Shown: positions 1 to 5,881, counted from the first letter of the stretch. The stretch is DNA of 29,452 nucleotides from a virus (IMGVR_UViG_3300042455_000910:1-29452), one strand, 5' to 3'. Made by a program: numbers and translations. Notes: generated by a model from the sequence alone, not told the origin.

Positions 1-37
1 AGTAGGCAGATGCCATCGTCCACTCGGCCAGCTCTCC
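1..37 (-). tRNA. Partial tRNA, Ser-like, cut by window edge
   Basis: On the minus strand from 37 the sequence reads GGAGAGC, TG, then a D arm GCC...GGC with GAGTGG in the loop. This is the usual start of bacterial tRNA-Ser. The window ends inside the anticodon loop, so the anticodon (apparently ACT by position) and the 3' half cannot be checked. It begins 11 nt after the -10 box of a consensus promoter, which supports a real gene. Confidence 0.7.
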
Positions 38-38
38 A

Positions 39-71
39 TTAAGCAGTTATTATATTGTAATAACTGCTTAA
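39..71. repeat. Perfect 14-bp inverted repeat inside the promoter
   Basis: The arms TTAAGCAGTTATTA (39-52) and TAATAACTGCTTAA (58-71) are exact reverse complements around a 5-nt centre. The repeat starts next to the -35 box, covers the spacer and overlaps the -10 box. There is no U-run after it, so it is not an ordinary terminator. It could be an operator or a processing hairpin. Confidence 0.85.
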
Positions 72-77
72 TGTCAA
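49..77 (-). promoter_or_regulatory. Perfect-consensus sigma70 promoter for the tRNA-Ser
   Basis: The minus strand has TTGACA (72-77), a 17-nt spacer and TATAAT (49-54), exact matches to both sigma70 hexamers at the best spacing. The expected start falls in the few bases before the tRNA at 37. It lies in the gap after the stop codon of the 81-629 gene, so it starts a new tRNA transcript. This points to early or middle expression by host RNA polymerase. Confidence 0.85.
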
Positions 78-80
78 TGA

Positions 81-629
81 CTAAACAAACCTAATTGTAA
101 AGGCAAAGGTAGCCGGGAAGTCGGCAATGAAATCCTTGTTTGTAGGGTCGTTAACGTAGGATGGATCAACTAGGGCACGGATATTGTGTCCAAAGTTAAA
201 ACAAACCATCTTACCAAAGATTGACTGGTAAGAGTTGTACTGCCACAAACCCTGACCTTGAACACGAATAGTTCCGGGATTATTTGCCCCACAGTCAACT
301 TTGCCTTCGTAAGTCATGCCTTCTGTTCCATGCAAGTACTTGACTGCAAAGCCATAAAACGGATTACGCCACAACCACTGTACCTTTGACCACCAGCAAG
401 GGTTGTGTTCGGCACGGAATGTTTGATCGCCATCTAGGCTGTTATCAGGTGTCTGCCACCAGGAAACAAAAGAGAACAAGCGCGGACCTGATTCCCAAAC
501 GGTACCGTTGTTGCACCAGCCAATTTGGGTAGAGTACATAATGCCAATAATAAACGCTAACGGGTAAGTTAAAACAACACCGATTAGGTTAATTGGAACT
601 AAAATAAAAATATAAAGAATATACGCCAT
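81..629 (-). CDS. Membrane-anchored hypothetical phage protein
   Basis: A 182-aa protein with a hydrophobic N-terminus (about residues 2-32, probably one or two membrane segments) followed by a Trp/Asn/Gly-rich soluble part. Residues around 85-90 contain WLWRNP, and Cys pairs occur near 39/78 and 113/143. I do not recognise a named family with certainty; similar short membrane proteins with a W-RNP motif occur in tailed phages. The ATG at 629 is supported by a strong AGGAGG Shine-Dalgarno 7 nt upstream. It follows the 79-aa gene by 29 nt and may be co-transcribed with it. Function unknown. Confidence 0.7.
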   Translation of the reverse strand: MAYILYIFILVPINLIGVVLTYPLAFIIGIMYSTQIGWCNNGTVWESGPRLFSFVSWWQTPDNSLDGDQTFRAEHNPCWWSKVQWLWRNPFYGFAVKYLHGTEGMTYEGKVDCGANNPGTIRVQGQGLWQYNSYQSIFGKMVCFNFGHNIRALVDPSYVNDPTNKDFIADFPATFAFTIRFV

Positions 630-658
630 AGTAATACCTCCTGTGGGTTATTTAATGA

Positions 659-898
659 CTATTGCCAGCGTAGTACAAATAATGTCTTATGTTGTTCCCA
701 GCGAAATCCTACGCCCAGTTGATAGTGATCACCATCGTCCCATGCCCAAGAGGCGAGTCTAGACCCTACATTTTGTGTCAGCCAATTTTCAATGAGATGA
801 ACTCCTAGGTCCCAGTCAATTTGATTAGAATCATCAACTGTTGGCCACGGAACCTGAGCTGTGTAGCGAAAAGGATGTAAGTCCATTAGTGCTCGCAT
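659..898 (-). CDS. Small hypothetical protein (79 aa)
   Basis: A 79-aa acidic, Trp-rich protein with no membrane segment and no domain I recognise. The start at 898 has no Shine-Dalgarno. Instead a late-promoter-like CATAAATA ends exactly 5 nt before the ATG, so a T4-type transcript would begin at the A of the start codon. The promoter box overlaps the 3' end of the tRNA-like gene upstream. The next gene (629) has its own Shine-Dalgarno and could be on the same transcript. Confidence 0.6.
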   Translation of the reverse strand: MRALMDLHPFRYTAQVPWPTVDDSNQIDWDLGVHLIENWLTQNVGSRLASWAWDDGDHYQLGVGFRWEQHKTLFVLRWQ

Positions 899-903
899 AC
901 GGA

Positions 904-911
904 TATTTATG
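904..911 (-). promoter_or_regulatory. Late-promoter-like box CATAAATA
   Basis: It matches NATAAATA, the late promoter of T4-like phages. In T4 the last A of the box sits near -6; that places +1 at 898, the A of the ATG of the 79-aa gene. The box overlaps the encoded CCA (910-912) of the upstream tRNA-like gene. Confidence 0.55.
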
Positions 912-986
912 GTGCCCCTGGTAGGATTCGGACCTACAGATACTGCCTTCTTGGAGCAGTGACTTTACCAGTTTGTCTACAGGGGT
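910..986 (-). tRNA. tRNA-like gene with abnormal anticodon loop
   Basis: A 77-nt cloverleaf with encoded CCA: acceptor ACCCCTG/CAGGGGC (first pair A:C mismatched), D arm GAC/GTC with TGGT in the loop, T stem GTAGG/CCTAC. The anticodon arm is odd. With a 5-bp stem the loop is CCAAGAA, which has C at position 33 instead of the near-universal U and would give anticodon AAG on a class I body. With fully Watson-Crick pairs the loop has 9 nt. The T loop begins TCC instead of TTC. It may be a decaying tRNA or a non-standard one; amino-acid identity cannot be assigned. Confidence 0.55.
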
Positions 987-1102
987 AATTAAGGCTAGTT
1001 TTTCATGTGTCAGGAAAACTAGCAAACCCCGCAGCGGCAGCTCATCTCCGGTTTGGCCCTGGCGGATGCTGAATACTCTTGTGGAGTCGGAGTCAGCAAT
1101 AA
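987..1102. other. Intergenic stretch with imperfect hairpin and coding-like segment
   Basis: GCTAGTTTTTC (994-1004) and GAAAACTAGC (1014-1023) form a 10-bp stem with one bulge, no U-run, directly before the tRNA-like gene on the minus strand. The remaining 80 nt (1023-1102) are unusually GC-rich for this region. One minus frame is open through them and on into the tRNA-like gene, but it has no convincing start codon. I assign no gene. Confidence 0.4.
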
Positions 1103-1708
1103 CTATGAAACTTGTGTGGTTCCATTTCCATTCTTGAAACCAACAACACCACCTTCTGCTTCAATGCGTTTGATAACATCTTCAAACAGGACAGGAGCAA
1201 AGTCAGTTTGTTCTACACAGACGCAATGATAGCGTTCATCTATTGTTTCGCAACCATGAGCCACGAATTCTTCAAGTGTTCGCGCAGGCCGCATGACACG
1301 ACTAGCATGCAAGTGTCCGTGAATGTTAACCCCAAACCGACCAAGACTTTCACTATGTATAGGAATATGAGAGAGAATCATTCCGTTCATGACATGGTAT
1401 CCACGTAGACTACGGAAATACTTCGTGTAGTCTTCATCCTTAAAGATGTCATGGTTACCACGGATAAGAACTTTGTCACCGTTGAGTCTATCTAGGATAG
1501 GCAATGCTTTTCTATTAATTACAACATCTCCCAAGTGATAAACTTTGTCGTTAGGTTTGACCCGTTCATTCCAAGCCTTGACCATGAACTCGTCCATCTC
1601 ATCTGGATCAGTCCATGGGCGTAACTTGGTTACACCATCGTTACGTGTGAACTTACAAACTCCCAAATGCCCAAAATGTGTATCAGACACCAAAAATACG
1701 CTGGGCAT
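1103..1708 (-). CDS. Metallophosphoesterase (calcineurin-like)
   Basis: A 201-aa phosphoesterase of the calcineurin-like superfamily. The metal-binding motifs appear in order: SDTHFGH near residue 8 (D-x-H), HLGDVV near 58 (GD), RGNHD near 82 (GNH[DE]), an H near 113 (SHIPIH) and IHGHLH near 128 (GH-x-H). Such proteins are common single-domain cargo in T4-like phages; the substrate (nucleotide or nucleic acid phosphate) cannot be told. The start at 1708 has an AAAGGAGG Shine-Dalgarno 5 nt upstream. It lies between the tRNA-Cys end of the tRNA operon and the odd tRNA-like gene, so it is probably on the same leftward transcript. Confidence 0.9.
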   Translation of the reverse strand: MPSVFLVSDTHFGHLGVCKFTRNDGVTKLRPWTDPDEMDEFMVKAWNERVKPNDKVYHLGDVVINRKALPILDRLNGDKVLIRGNHDIFKDEDYTKYFRSLRGYHVMNGMILSHIPIHSESLGRFGVNIHGHLHASRVMRPARTLEEFVAHGCETIDERYHCVCVEQTDFAPVLFEDVIKRIEAEGGVVGFKNGNGTTQVS

Positions 1709-1770
1709 AGTGCCTCCTTTCTTTATTGTTTAATATACCATTTTACTACAAAACGGTTTAGTGGTCAATC

Positions 1771-1848
1771 TGGAGCAACGGGCTGGATTTGAACCAGCGG
1801 TGTTAGGGATTTGCAGTCCCTTGCATTGGGCCACTCTGCCACCGTTGC
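1771..1848 (-). tRNA. tRNA-Cys (GCA)
   Basis: A 78-nt cloverleaf: acceptor GCAACGG/CCGTTGC, anticodon stem AGGGA/TCCCT with loop CTGCAAA (anticodon GCA), T arm GCTGG TTCAAAT CCAGC. The discriminator is U and CCA is encoded. U73 is the normal cysteine identity base. Last canonical tRNA of the operon. Confidence 0.93.
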
Positions 1849-1854
1849 GTTGTT

Positions 1855-1928
1855 TGGAGCGGGATATCGGAATCGAACCGATGACGAAAGATTGGAAATC
1901 TTTAGTTTTGCCCCTAAACTAATCCCGC
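1855..1928 (-). tRNA. tRNA-Gly (TCC)
   Basis: A 74-nt cloverleaf with all stems intact: acceptor GCGGGAT/ATCCCGC, anticodon stem AAAGA/TCTTT with loop TTTCCAA (anticodon TCC), T arm ATCGG TTCGATT CCGAT. Discriminator U and encoded CCA fit glycine. It is 6 nt from tRNA-Cys. Confidence 0.93.
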
Positions 1929-1989
1929 CGGGTGTAGGGCTTCCACCTACTTCCACATCGCTTTAAAGTCTGCGTGTCCAAGACTTGTA
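1929..1989 (-). other. Spacer in tRNA operon, possible tRNA relic
   Basis: The 61 nt between tRNA-Trp and tRNA-Gly hold a hairpin of T-arm geometry, GTAGG / 7-nt loop / CCTAC, but the loop is TGGAAGC rather than TTCnAnT. There is no room for a full tRNA body. It may be the 3' remnant of a deleted tRNA or simple spacer; GTGGAAG is repeated twice here. Confidence 0.3.
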
Positions 1990-2063
1990 TGGCTCTGAGC
2001 CAGGGAATTGAACCCCATCCAACAGGTTTGGAGTCTGTTGTGCTACCGTAACACTTGCCCGGA
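1990..2063 (-). tRNA. tRNA-Trp (CCA), with imperfect stems
   Basis: A 74-nt cloverleaf: loop CTCCAAA gives anticodon CCA, discriminator G fits tryptophan, CCA is encoded. Deviations: a C:A mismatch at the third acceptor pair (TCCGGGC/GCTCAGA), an A:C mismatch at the base of the anticodon loop (ACAGA/CCTGT), A instead of U at position 8, and two G:U pairs in the T stem. It may be functional after modification or be decaying. Confidence 0.75.
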
Positions 2064-2065
2064 AT

Positions 2066-2141
2066 TGGTTGCGGGAGCCGGATTCGAACCGACGACCTTC
2101 AGCTTATGAGACTGACGAAATACCAACTTTTCCATCCCGCG
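2066..2141 (-). tRNA. tRNA-Met (CAT), initiator-type body
   Basis: A 76-nt tRNA: acceptor CGCGGGA with unpaired C1 opposite A72, CCA encoded, loop CTCATAA (anticodon CAT), T arm GTCGG TTCGAAT CCGGC. The C1:A72 mismatch and the A11:U24 pair are the hallmarks of bacterial initiator tRNA, and most of the sequence follows initiator tRNA-fMet. The three consecutive G:C pairs of the anticodon stem are absent (TCAGT/GCTGA). It lies 2 nt from tRNA-Trp. Confidence 0.85.
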
Positions 2142-2148
2142 ATAGTAC

Positions 2149-2226
2149 TGGTACACTGTAGGGGATTCGAACCCCTGAAATGTCACCGTGAAAGGGTGAT
2201 GACTTAGGCCGCTTGTCGAACAGTGT
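2149..2226 (-). tRNA. tRNA-Glu (TTC)
   Basis: A 78-nt cloverleaf: acceptor ACACTGT/ACAGTGT, anticodon stem TCACC/GGTGA with loop CTTTCAC (anticodon TTC), T arm AGGGG TTCGAAT CCCCT, discriminator A, encoded CCA. D arm and variable region follow bacterial tRNA-Glu. Confidence 0.93.
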
Positions 2227-2235
2227 ATAAAACTT

Positions 2236-2312
2236 TGGCGGTCTGTATGGGACTTGAACCCATGGTCTCAGCAGTGACAGTGCTGTGATTTAACCAACTA
2301 ATCTAACAAACC
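2236..2312 (-). tRNA. tRNA-Asp (GTC)
   Basis: A 77-nt cloverleaf: acceptor GGTTTGT/ACAGACC, anticodon stem CAGCA/TGCTG with loop CTGTCAC (anticodon GTC), T arm ATGGG TTCAAGT CCCAT, discriminator G as expected for aspartate, encoded CCA. First clearly functional tRNA of the operon. Confidence 0.93.
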
Positions 2313-2313
2313 A

Positions 2314-2398
2314 CATAGTAAAGCACACCAGAGTAGAATCGAACCTACACTACCCGTCAGCAGACCTACCATTGGTCTATCTAATGTACTTTACTATG
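2314..2398 (-). ncRNA. tRNA-like structure with extended stem and shrunken anticodon arm
   Basis: Perfect 10-bp arms CATAGTAAAG (2314-2323) and CTTTACTATG (2389-2398) continue, after one mismatch, into 8 more pairs (ACATTAGA / TCTGGTGT with two G:U). The stem encloses a D-like arm (AGACC AATGGTA GGTCT) and a T-like arm (GTAG/CTAC around GTTCGATT). Only about 13 nt remain where an anticodon arm needs 17 or more, and there is no CCA. It is the first element of the tRNA transcript. It may be a pseudo-tRNA or a tRNA-mimic RNA. Confidence 0.5.
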
Positions 2399-2461
2399 CA
2401 CTAATTTTTTGTTCTACAAGAAGAACTCTATCCTAGTGCCCGCCCGTTTATGCTTGTTTAT

Positions 2462-2491
2462 AGTATAGCATAGGCCCTCGTTGCCTGTCAA
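2462..2491 (-). promoter_or_regulatory. Sigma70 promoter of the tRNA operon
   Basis: TTGACA (2486-2491), 18-nt spacer, TATACT (2462-2467), with an extended TG one base before the -10 box. It faces the tRNA-like/Asp/Glu/Met/Trp/Gly/Cys series. The segment GCCTATGCTATA around the -10 recurs in the queD promoter near 27300. Confidence 0.8.
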
Positions 2492-2503
2492 TACTTTAGA
2501 AGT

Positions 2504-2677
2504 TTAGTCCTCAATCTGGACGTAAACATCTCTTGATCGGAGCATGGTTCGCGCCCGCTCGATCTTATTACGGAACAATTCAGCCTTTTGGTCTTCACTG
2601 AGTGTGAAGTAAGATGCGGCCGATTCTTTAGCTTGTTCCACAATACGATCATTCAATTTACTGTAATCTATTGTCAT
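2504..2677 (-). CDS. Small hypothetical protein (57 aa)
   Basis: A 57-aa charged, probably helical protein (MTIDYSKLNDR... ending QIED) with no membrane segment. ATG at 2677 follows a GGAAAGG purine-rich Shine-Dalgarno. It sits between an intrinsic terminator upstream (2694-2725) and the tRNA promoter downstream. No family recognised. Confidence 0.6.
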   Translation of the reverse strand: MTIDYSKLNDRIVEQAKESAASYFTLSEDQKAELFRNKIERARTMLRSRDVYVQIED

Positions 2678-2693
2678 TCTTTTTCCTTTCCAT

Positions 2694-2725
2694 AAAAAAA
2701 GCCCCTAACTACTTAGAGGCTTTTG
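2694..2725 (-). terminator. Rho-independent terminator
   Basis: On the minus strand AGCCTCTAA / GTAG / TTAGGGGCT forms a 9-bp stem with one G:U pair, followed by a run of 7 U. It ends the transcript of the 33-aa gene. Confidence 0.8.
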
Positions 2726-2747
2726 AATAATAAATAAATCCTTACTA

Positions 2748-2849
2748 CTATTCAAACGCCTTTGTCCCTAGTTCTACGCCGCAATCATTGGCCCACACCC
2801 AAATCATACTTGGTAGTATTGCTAATAGTGTATAGGTTAAATGTTTCAT
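2748..2849 (-). CDS. 33-aa hydrophobic small protein
   Basis: A 33-aa ORF starting MKHLTYTLLAILPSM, with a hydrophobic stretch (residues 5-20) and a short tail with one Cys. It is framed by a T4-type late promoter (2871-2878) and a terminator (2694-2725), so it looks like a complete single-gene transcription unit. No Shine-Dalgarno is visible. It could be a membrane microprotein (lysis, holin-like or inhibitor roles are guesses). Confidence 0.55.
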   Translation of the reverse strand: MKHLTYTLLAILPSMIWVWANDCGVELGTKAFE

Positions 2850-2870
2850 AATAGTATTATTATAGACAGG

Positions 2871-2878
2871 TATTTATA
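2871..2878 (-). promoter_or_regulatory. Late promoter TATAAATA (minus)
   Basis: An exact match to the T4 late consensus, 21 nt upstream of the ATG of the 33-aa gene. The predicted start is near 2865. It is divergent from the plus-strand TATAAATA at 2898. Confidence 0.7.
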
Positions 2879-2897
2879 CCTTGTCAACCTCTTATTC

Positions 2898-2905
2898 TAT
2901 AAATA
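2898..2905 (+). promoter_or_regulatory. Late promoter TATAAATA (plus)
   Basis: An exact match to the T4 late consensus, followed by TTTTC and the ATG at 2911. With T4 geometry +1 is the A of the ATG. It drives the only plus-strand operon of the window. Confidence 0.7.
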
Positions 2906-2910
2906 TTTTC

Positions 2911-3906
2911 ATGCTAAAACTCACTGACATTCGTCAGGTCCAAATAGAACTAACCACCCGTTGTAATGCCCGTTGCCCTATGTGTGTGCGTAACTACCGC
3001 GGCATAGATTTTAATTCGGGCTATCCACTAACCGAGTTGAGTTTAGCGGATATTCAACATATTTGTCAACCAGAGTTTCTTCGGCAACTAACACGTGGTA
3101 TAAGCTTCAACGGTAATCTTGGTGACTTTGGTGCTGCCAAAGATGGATTAGAAATTGTAGAATATCTTGTTGAACACCAAGTTCCGGTACATATCAACAC
3201 CAATGGTAGTATGCGTACATCAGAATGGTGGACTAAGTTTGCCTTGCCTGGAGTTAGTATTGGATGGGCCCTAGACGGGATCGATCAAGAGACTCATGTG
3301 AAGTACAGACAAGATACCAATTGGGACACAGTTATAAGTCATGCTCGTGCATTTATTGACGCCGGTGGATATGCTATCTGGAGATTTATTCCGTTTGACC
3401 ATAATCGTGACCAGGAGCCTGCTGCTAGATTGTTAGCAGAGGCATGGGGATTTAAACAGTTTGAAAACATACACGAAGGTCGAGATCGAGGCCCTGTGTT
3501 CACCCGTGATGGAGAACTCAGTCATTGGCTAGGACCTGAACAAGATTGGCCAATAGATAGTAAGCGCATGGTTGAAGATCATGTCACTTGGTTTGACCAC
3601 CGTACAGTAAAACCAGTTAAAGATACCCCTGTGCTTAATATAACATGTCAACACAAAAGGCAACAAGAACTATACATAGCCGCCGACGGCTCAGTGTGGC
3701 CTTGTTGCTTTTTAGGATTCTATCCAGGTCAGATGACACATCCTGGAAATGAACAGTTAATTCCGTTAACAAAAGAAAACAATGCTTTACAATATAGTTT
3801 GGATCATTGTATTTCTTGGTTCGACAGCATAGAAGAAACCTGGACTAAATCCAGTGTTAATGAAGGTCGACTGTACGGTTGCGTAAACAGTTGTAATCGA
3901 GTATGA
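2911..3906 (+). CDS. Radical SAM protein with SPASM-like C-terminus
   Basis: A 331-aa radical SAM enzyme. The 4Fe-4S motif CNARCPMC (CX3CX2C) lies at about residues 18-25, with the usual glycine-rich (NGNLGDFG) and NTNGS segments following. The C-terminal part has a Cys near 237, ADGSVWPCC near 256-264 and two late Cys, resembling an auxiliary-cluster (SPASM) domain. The substrate is unknown; phage members sit beside glycosyltransferase-like genes, as here. I choose the ATG at 2911 rather than the TTG at 2881, because the TTG lies upstream of the late promoter box and the radical SAM fold begins just after 2911. No Shine-Dalgarno. Its stop overlaps the next start (ATGA). Confidence 0.88.
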   Translation: MLKLTDIRQVQIELTTRCNARCPMCVRNYRGIDFNSGYPLTELSLADIQHICQPEFLRQLTRGISFNGNLGDFGAAKDGLEIVEYLVEHQVPVHINTNGSMRTSEWWTKFALPGVSIGWALDGIDQETHVKYRQDTNWDTVISHARAFIDAGGYAIWRFIPFDHNRDQEPAARLLAEAWGFKQFENIHEGRDRGPVFTRDGELSHWLGPEQDWPIDSKRMVEDHVTWFDHRTVKPVKDTPVLNITCQHKRQQELYIAADGSVWPCCFLGFYPGQMTHPGNEQLIPLTKENNALQYSLDHCISWFDSIEETWTKSSVNEGRLYGCVNSCNRV

Positions 3907-4763
3907 CAGTAGCTCGTGTAGTATTCCTTGCTCGCTACCGCATACCTCATGCATGCTTGGTCATGCAGTTTGATCATTTTCTCAAAGGAATAGACCGCAC
4001 TGTTATTAGTAGTCCTGTGCCCAAAGATGAACTATGGAGTATCTTTGCTCAACATAATATAGATACAACTACTTTTGAATACTTGCCAGATAGTTTAATA
4101 CTTAACAAATATCCTGAAATTGACCATTGGATCTTTGAAGATGACTATCGTGGCAAGTGGTTATGGCAACAGGCATTAAAGTTGGCAGTACGTGACTATT
4201 TGGATGATGAAGTCATTCTAATGCACGACCCAGATACCTTTATGGTTGAACCATACGAGTGCTACAAGGATGGTCGTTTGAACTATTTGATCTTGCCTAA
4301 TACTACGCACGACAGCTATCGCGGAGTCCTTGAAAGCGTGGTAGGCATTAACCGTCAAACTCCTCATTGTTTTGTTACGGAACTAGTTCCGGTACACAAA
4401 GAAGATTGGCAAGCACTTAAGACTCTAGTAGAACACAAGCACAACAAATGGTTTCTTGATGCTATCATAGATTCTGTGCCAGGCATGCCCACAGTGCCTC
4501 CTTGGGGTACCGGTAACATTATTAAATGGTTCAGTGAGTATGAGTTGATTGGTAACTGGGCCATGTATAGACATGATATAGATACGCAAGAACAACGACG
4601 TTTTGAATACAACAGTTTAGACAAGATAGCAAACTACACTTGCGACTATAATTGTTTTGCTGATGCTATTCCAGATCTCAGTCTAAGTTTACAGTTTGAT
4701 TATACCACCAAAACTGTTAAAAACTTTGATCATTATTTAAACTTAATTAGGAGTCGATTATGA
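3903..4763 (+). CDS. DUF6492-type glycosyltransferase-like protein
   Basis: A 286-aa protein resembling the DUF6492 group: W(L)WQQALKL near residues 94-103, a DPD metal-type triplet in LMHDPDTF near 118, FVTELVPVHKEDW near 165-177 and FSEYELIGNWA near 219-229. These fit a GT-A-like fold acting on nucleotide sugars, but no activity is proven for the family. It is translationally coupled to the radical SAM gene and to the next gene by ATGA overlaps. A distant paralogue is at 7222-8070. Confidence 0.65.
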   Translation: MTVARVVFLARYRIPHACLVMQFDHFLKGIDRTVISSPVPKDELWSIFAQHNIDTTTFEYLPDSLILNKYPEIDHWIFEDDYRGKWLWQQALKLAVRDYLDDEVILMHDPDTFMVEPYECYKDGRLNYLILPNTTHDSYRGVLESVVGINRQTPHCFVTELVPVHKEDWQALKTLVEHKHNKWFLDAIIDSVPGMPTVPPWGTGNIIKWFSEYELIGNWAMYRHDIDTQEQRRFEYNSLDKIANYTCDYNCFADAIPDLSLSLQFDYTTKTVKNFDHYLNLIRSRL

Positions 4764-5881
4764 AACTGCCTTATCCTATATACTGTCCCAAGTGGGGAGA
4801 GTTGGCCGCATTAGACTGGGAAATAGAACCGGTAACAAGTGACCTTGATGAAGTCATGCGTAGTGATTTTAAGATTGCTGCGTTGCCTGTTAGGTGTAAT
4901 GTACGCAATGACTTTTCTTATAAGCCTGAGATAGAACAGTTGGATCTCAGCATGTTTGATCTTGTTATTTTAACTGACATCGAGTATCGCCCACTAGAGT
5001 GGATCAAACCTTGGATTGAACAGAATGGCATTCGTGATTATGTATTGGCCTTAGGTGGATTACATCGTAACGAAACTATCGATGAATCCTGTATGGTATA
5101 TCGTCCTTGGTGGAGTTACAATGTACTAAATTTTAATGAAATAATCAACACCGATCGACCCAATAAACCCTACGATTTTGATGTTTTATTAGGAGCCAGA
5201 CGACCCCACAGAGATTATGTTATGTTGTCATTTCAACAAAGTGGATTGATAGATAATAGTATTGTAACTTATAGAGAAATATTTACAGGCGGTGTAATGG
5301 ATCAATGGACTCAGAAAGTTTATGATTGTTTTCCTGATACAAAGTTAAAATATCCCTATATAAGCCCTAACTTAGATCCTGACTGGGAAATTCAAAGGAA
5401 AAATCCGGATGAAACACGTAAATGTTTATTAAAAGAGGGTACTACTCCCTACATGTTAAAAAATATTAGTCCTTACATGCCTTACGAGATGTACAAACGT
5501 ACTAATTATACAGTTGTTTGTGAAACACTTGGAACAGCAGACGCATTCTTTCTAAGTGAAAAGACCGCCAAGCCGTTACTGGCCCAACGAGTATTTGTGA
5601 TGTTTGGTGCTGTTAACTTTTTAAAGAATTTACGTAACTTAGGATTTGAAACATTTGGCAAAGTCATTAATGAACAATATGACAGCGTAGAAGATCATGT
5701 TACAAGATTTGGGCATGCGTTTGAACAATGCCAGTGGTTGGCCAAACAAGACCCTATAGAAATTTATAATCAGGTACAAAAAGAACTAGAGCATAACTGT
5801 AATTTGGCGCAGACATTAAAGCACAAAACCTTAAAGCAGATGCACGACCTGCTTAGAACAAAGATTCCTAACCTAGATTAA
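4760..5881 (+). CDS. Glycosyltransferase-like protein (fucosyltransferase/exostosin-type C-terminus)
   Basis: A 373-aa protein. The C-terminal third has FFLSEKTAKPLLAQRVFVMF followed by GAVNFLKNLRNLGFETF, the pattern of the donor-binding domain in GT10-like and exostosin-like glycosyltransferases. The N-terminal part has no motif I recognise. AGGAG precedes the ATG at 4760. It is the last gene of the plus-strand operon, and its 3' end overlaps the convergent SGNH gene by 14 nt. Probable role: adding a sugar to a surface glycan or virion protein. Confidence 0.6.
   Translation: MKLPYPIYCPKWGELAALDWEIEPVTSDLDEVMRSDFKIAALPVRCNVRNDFSYKPEIEQLDLSMFDLVILTDIEYRPLEWIKPWIEQNGIRDYVLALGGLHRNETIDESCMVYRPWWSYNVLNFNEIINTDRPNKPYDFDVLLGARRPHRDYVMLSFQQSGLIDNSIVTYREIFTGGVMDQWTQKVYDCFPDTKLKYPYISPNLDPDWEIQRKNPDETRKCLLKEGTTPYMLKNISPYMPYEMYKRTNYTVVCETLGTADAFFLSEKTAKPLLAQRVFVMFGAVNFLKNLRNLGFETFGKVINEQYDSVEDHVTRFGHAFEQCQWLAKQDPIEIYNQVQKELEHNCNLAQTLKHKTLKQMHDLLRTKIPNLD

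Noticed and set aside
994-1023. Terminator before the tRNA-like gene
   Set aside because: The hairpin is stable but has no U-run on either strand; a processing role is as likely.
834-1025. Minus-strand ORF of 63 codons
   Set aside because: It starts at TTG without a Shine-Dalgarno, runs through the tRNA-like gene and overlaps the 79-aa gene in another frame. Only its upstream GC-rich part is kept as a finding.
1929-1989. Full tRNA with a TTA anticodon (UAA suppressor)
   Set aside because: A loop CTTTAAA can be read, but its flanks do not pair and the 5' half would overlap tRNA-Trp. Only a T-arm-like hairpin remains.
2881-2910. TTG start for the radical SAM gene
   Set aside because: It lies before the late promoter box, has no Shine-Dalgarno and adds residues not expected in the fold.
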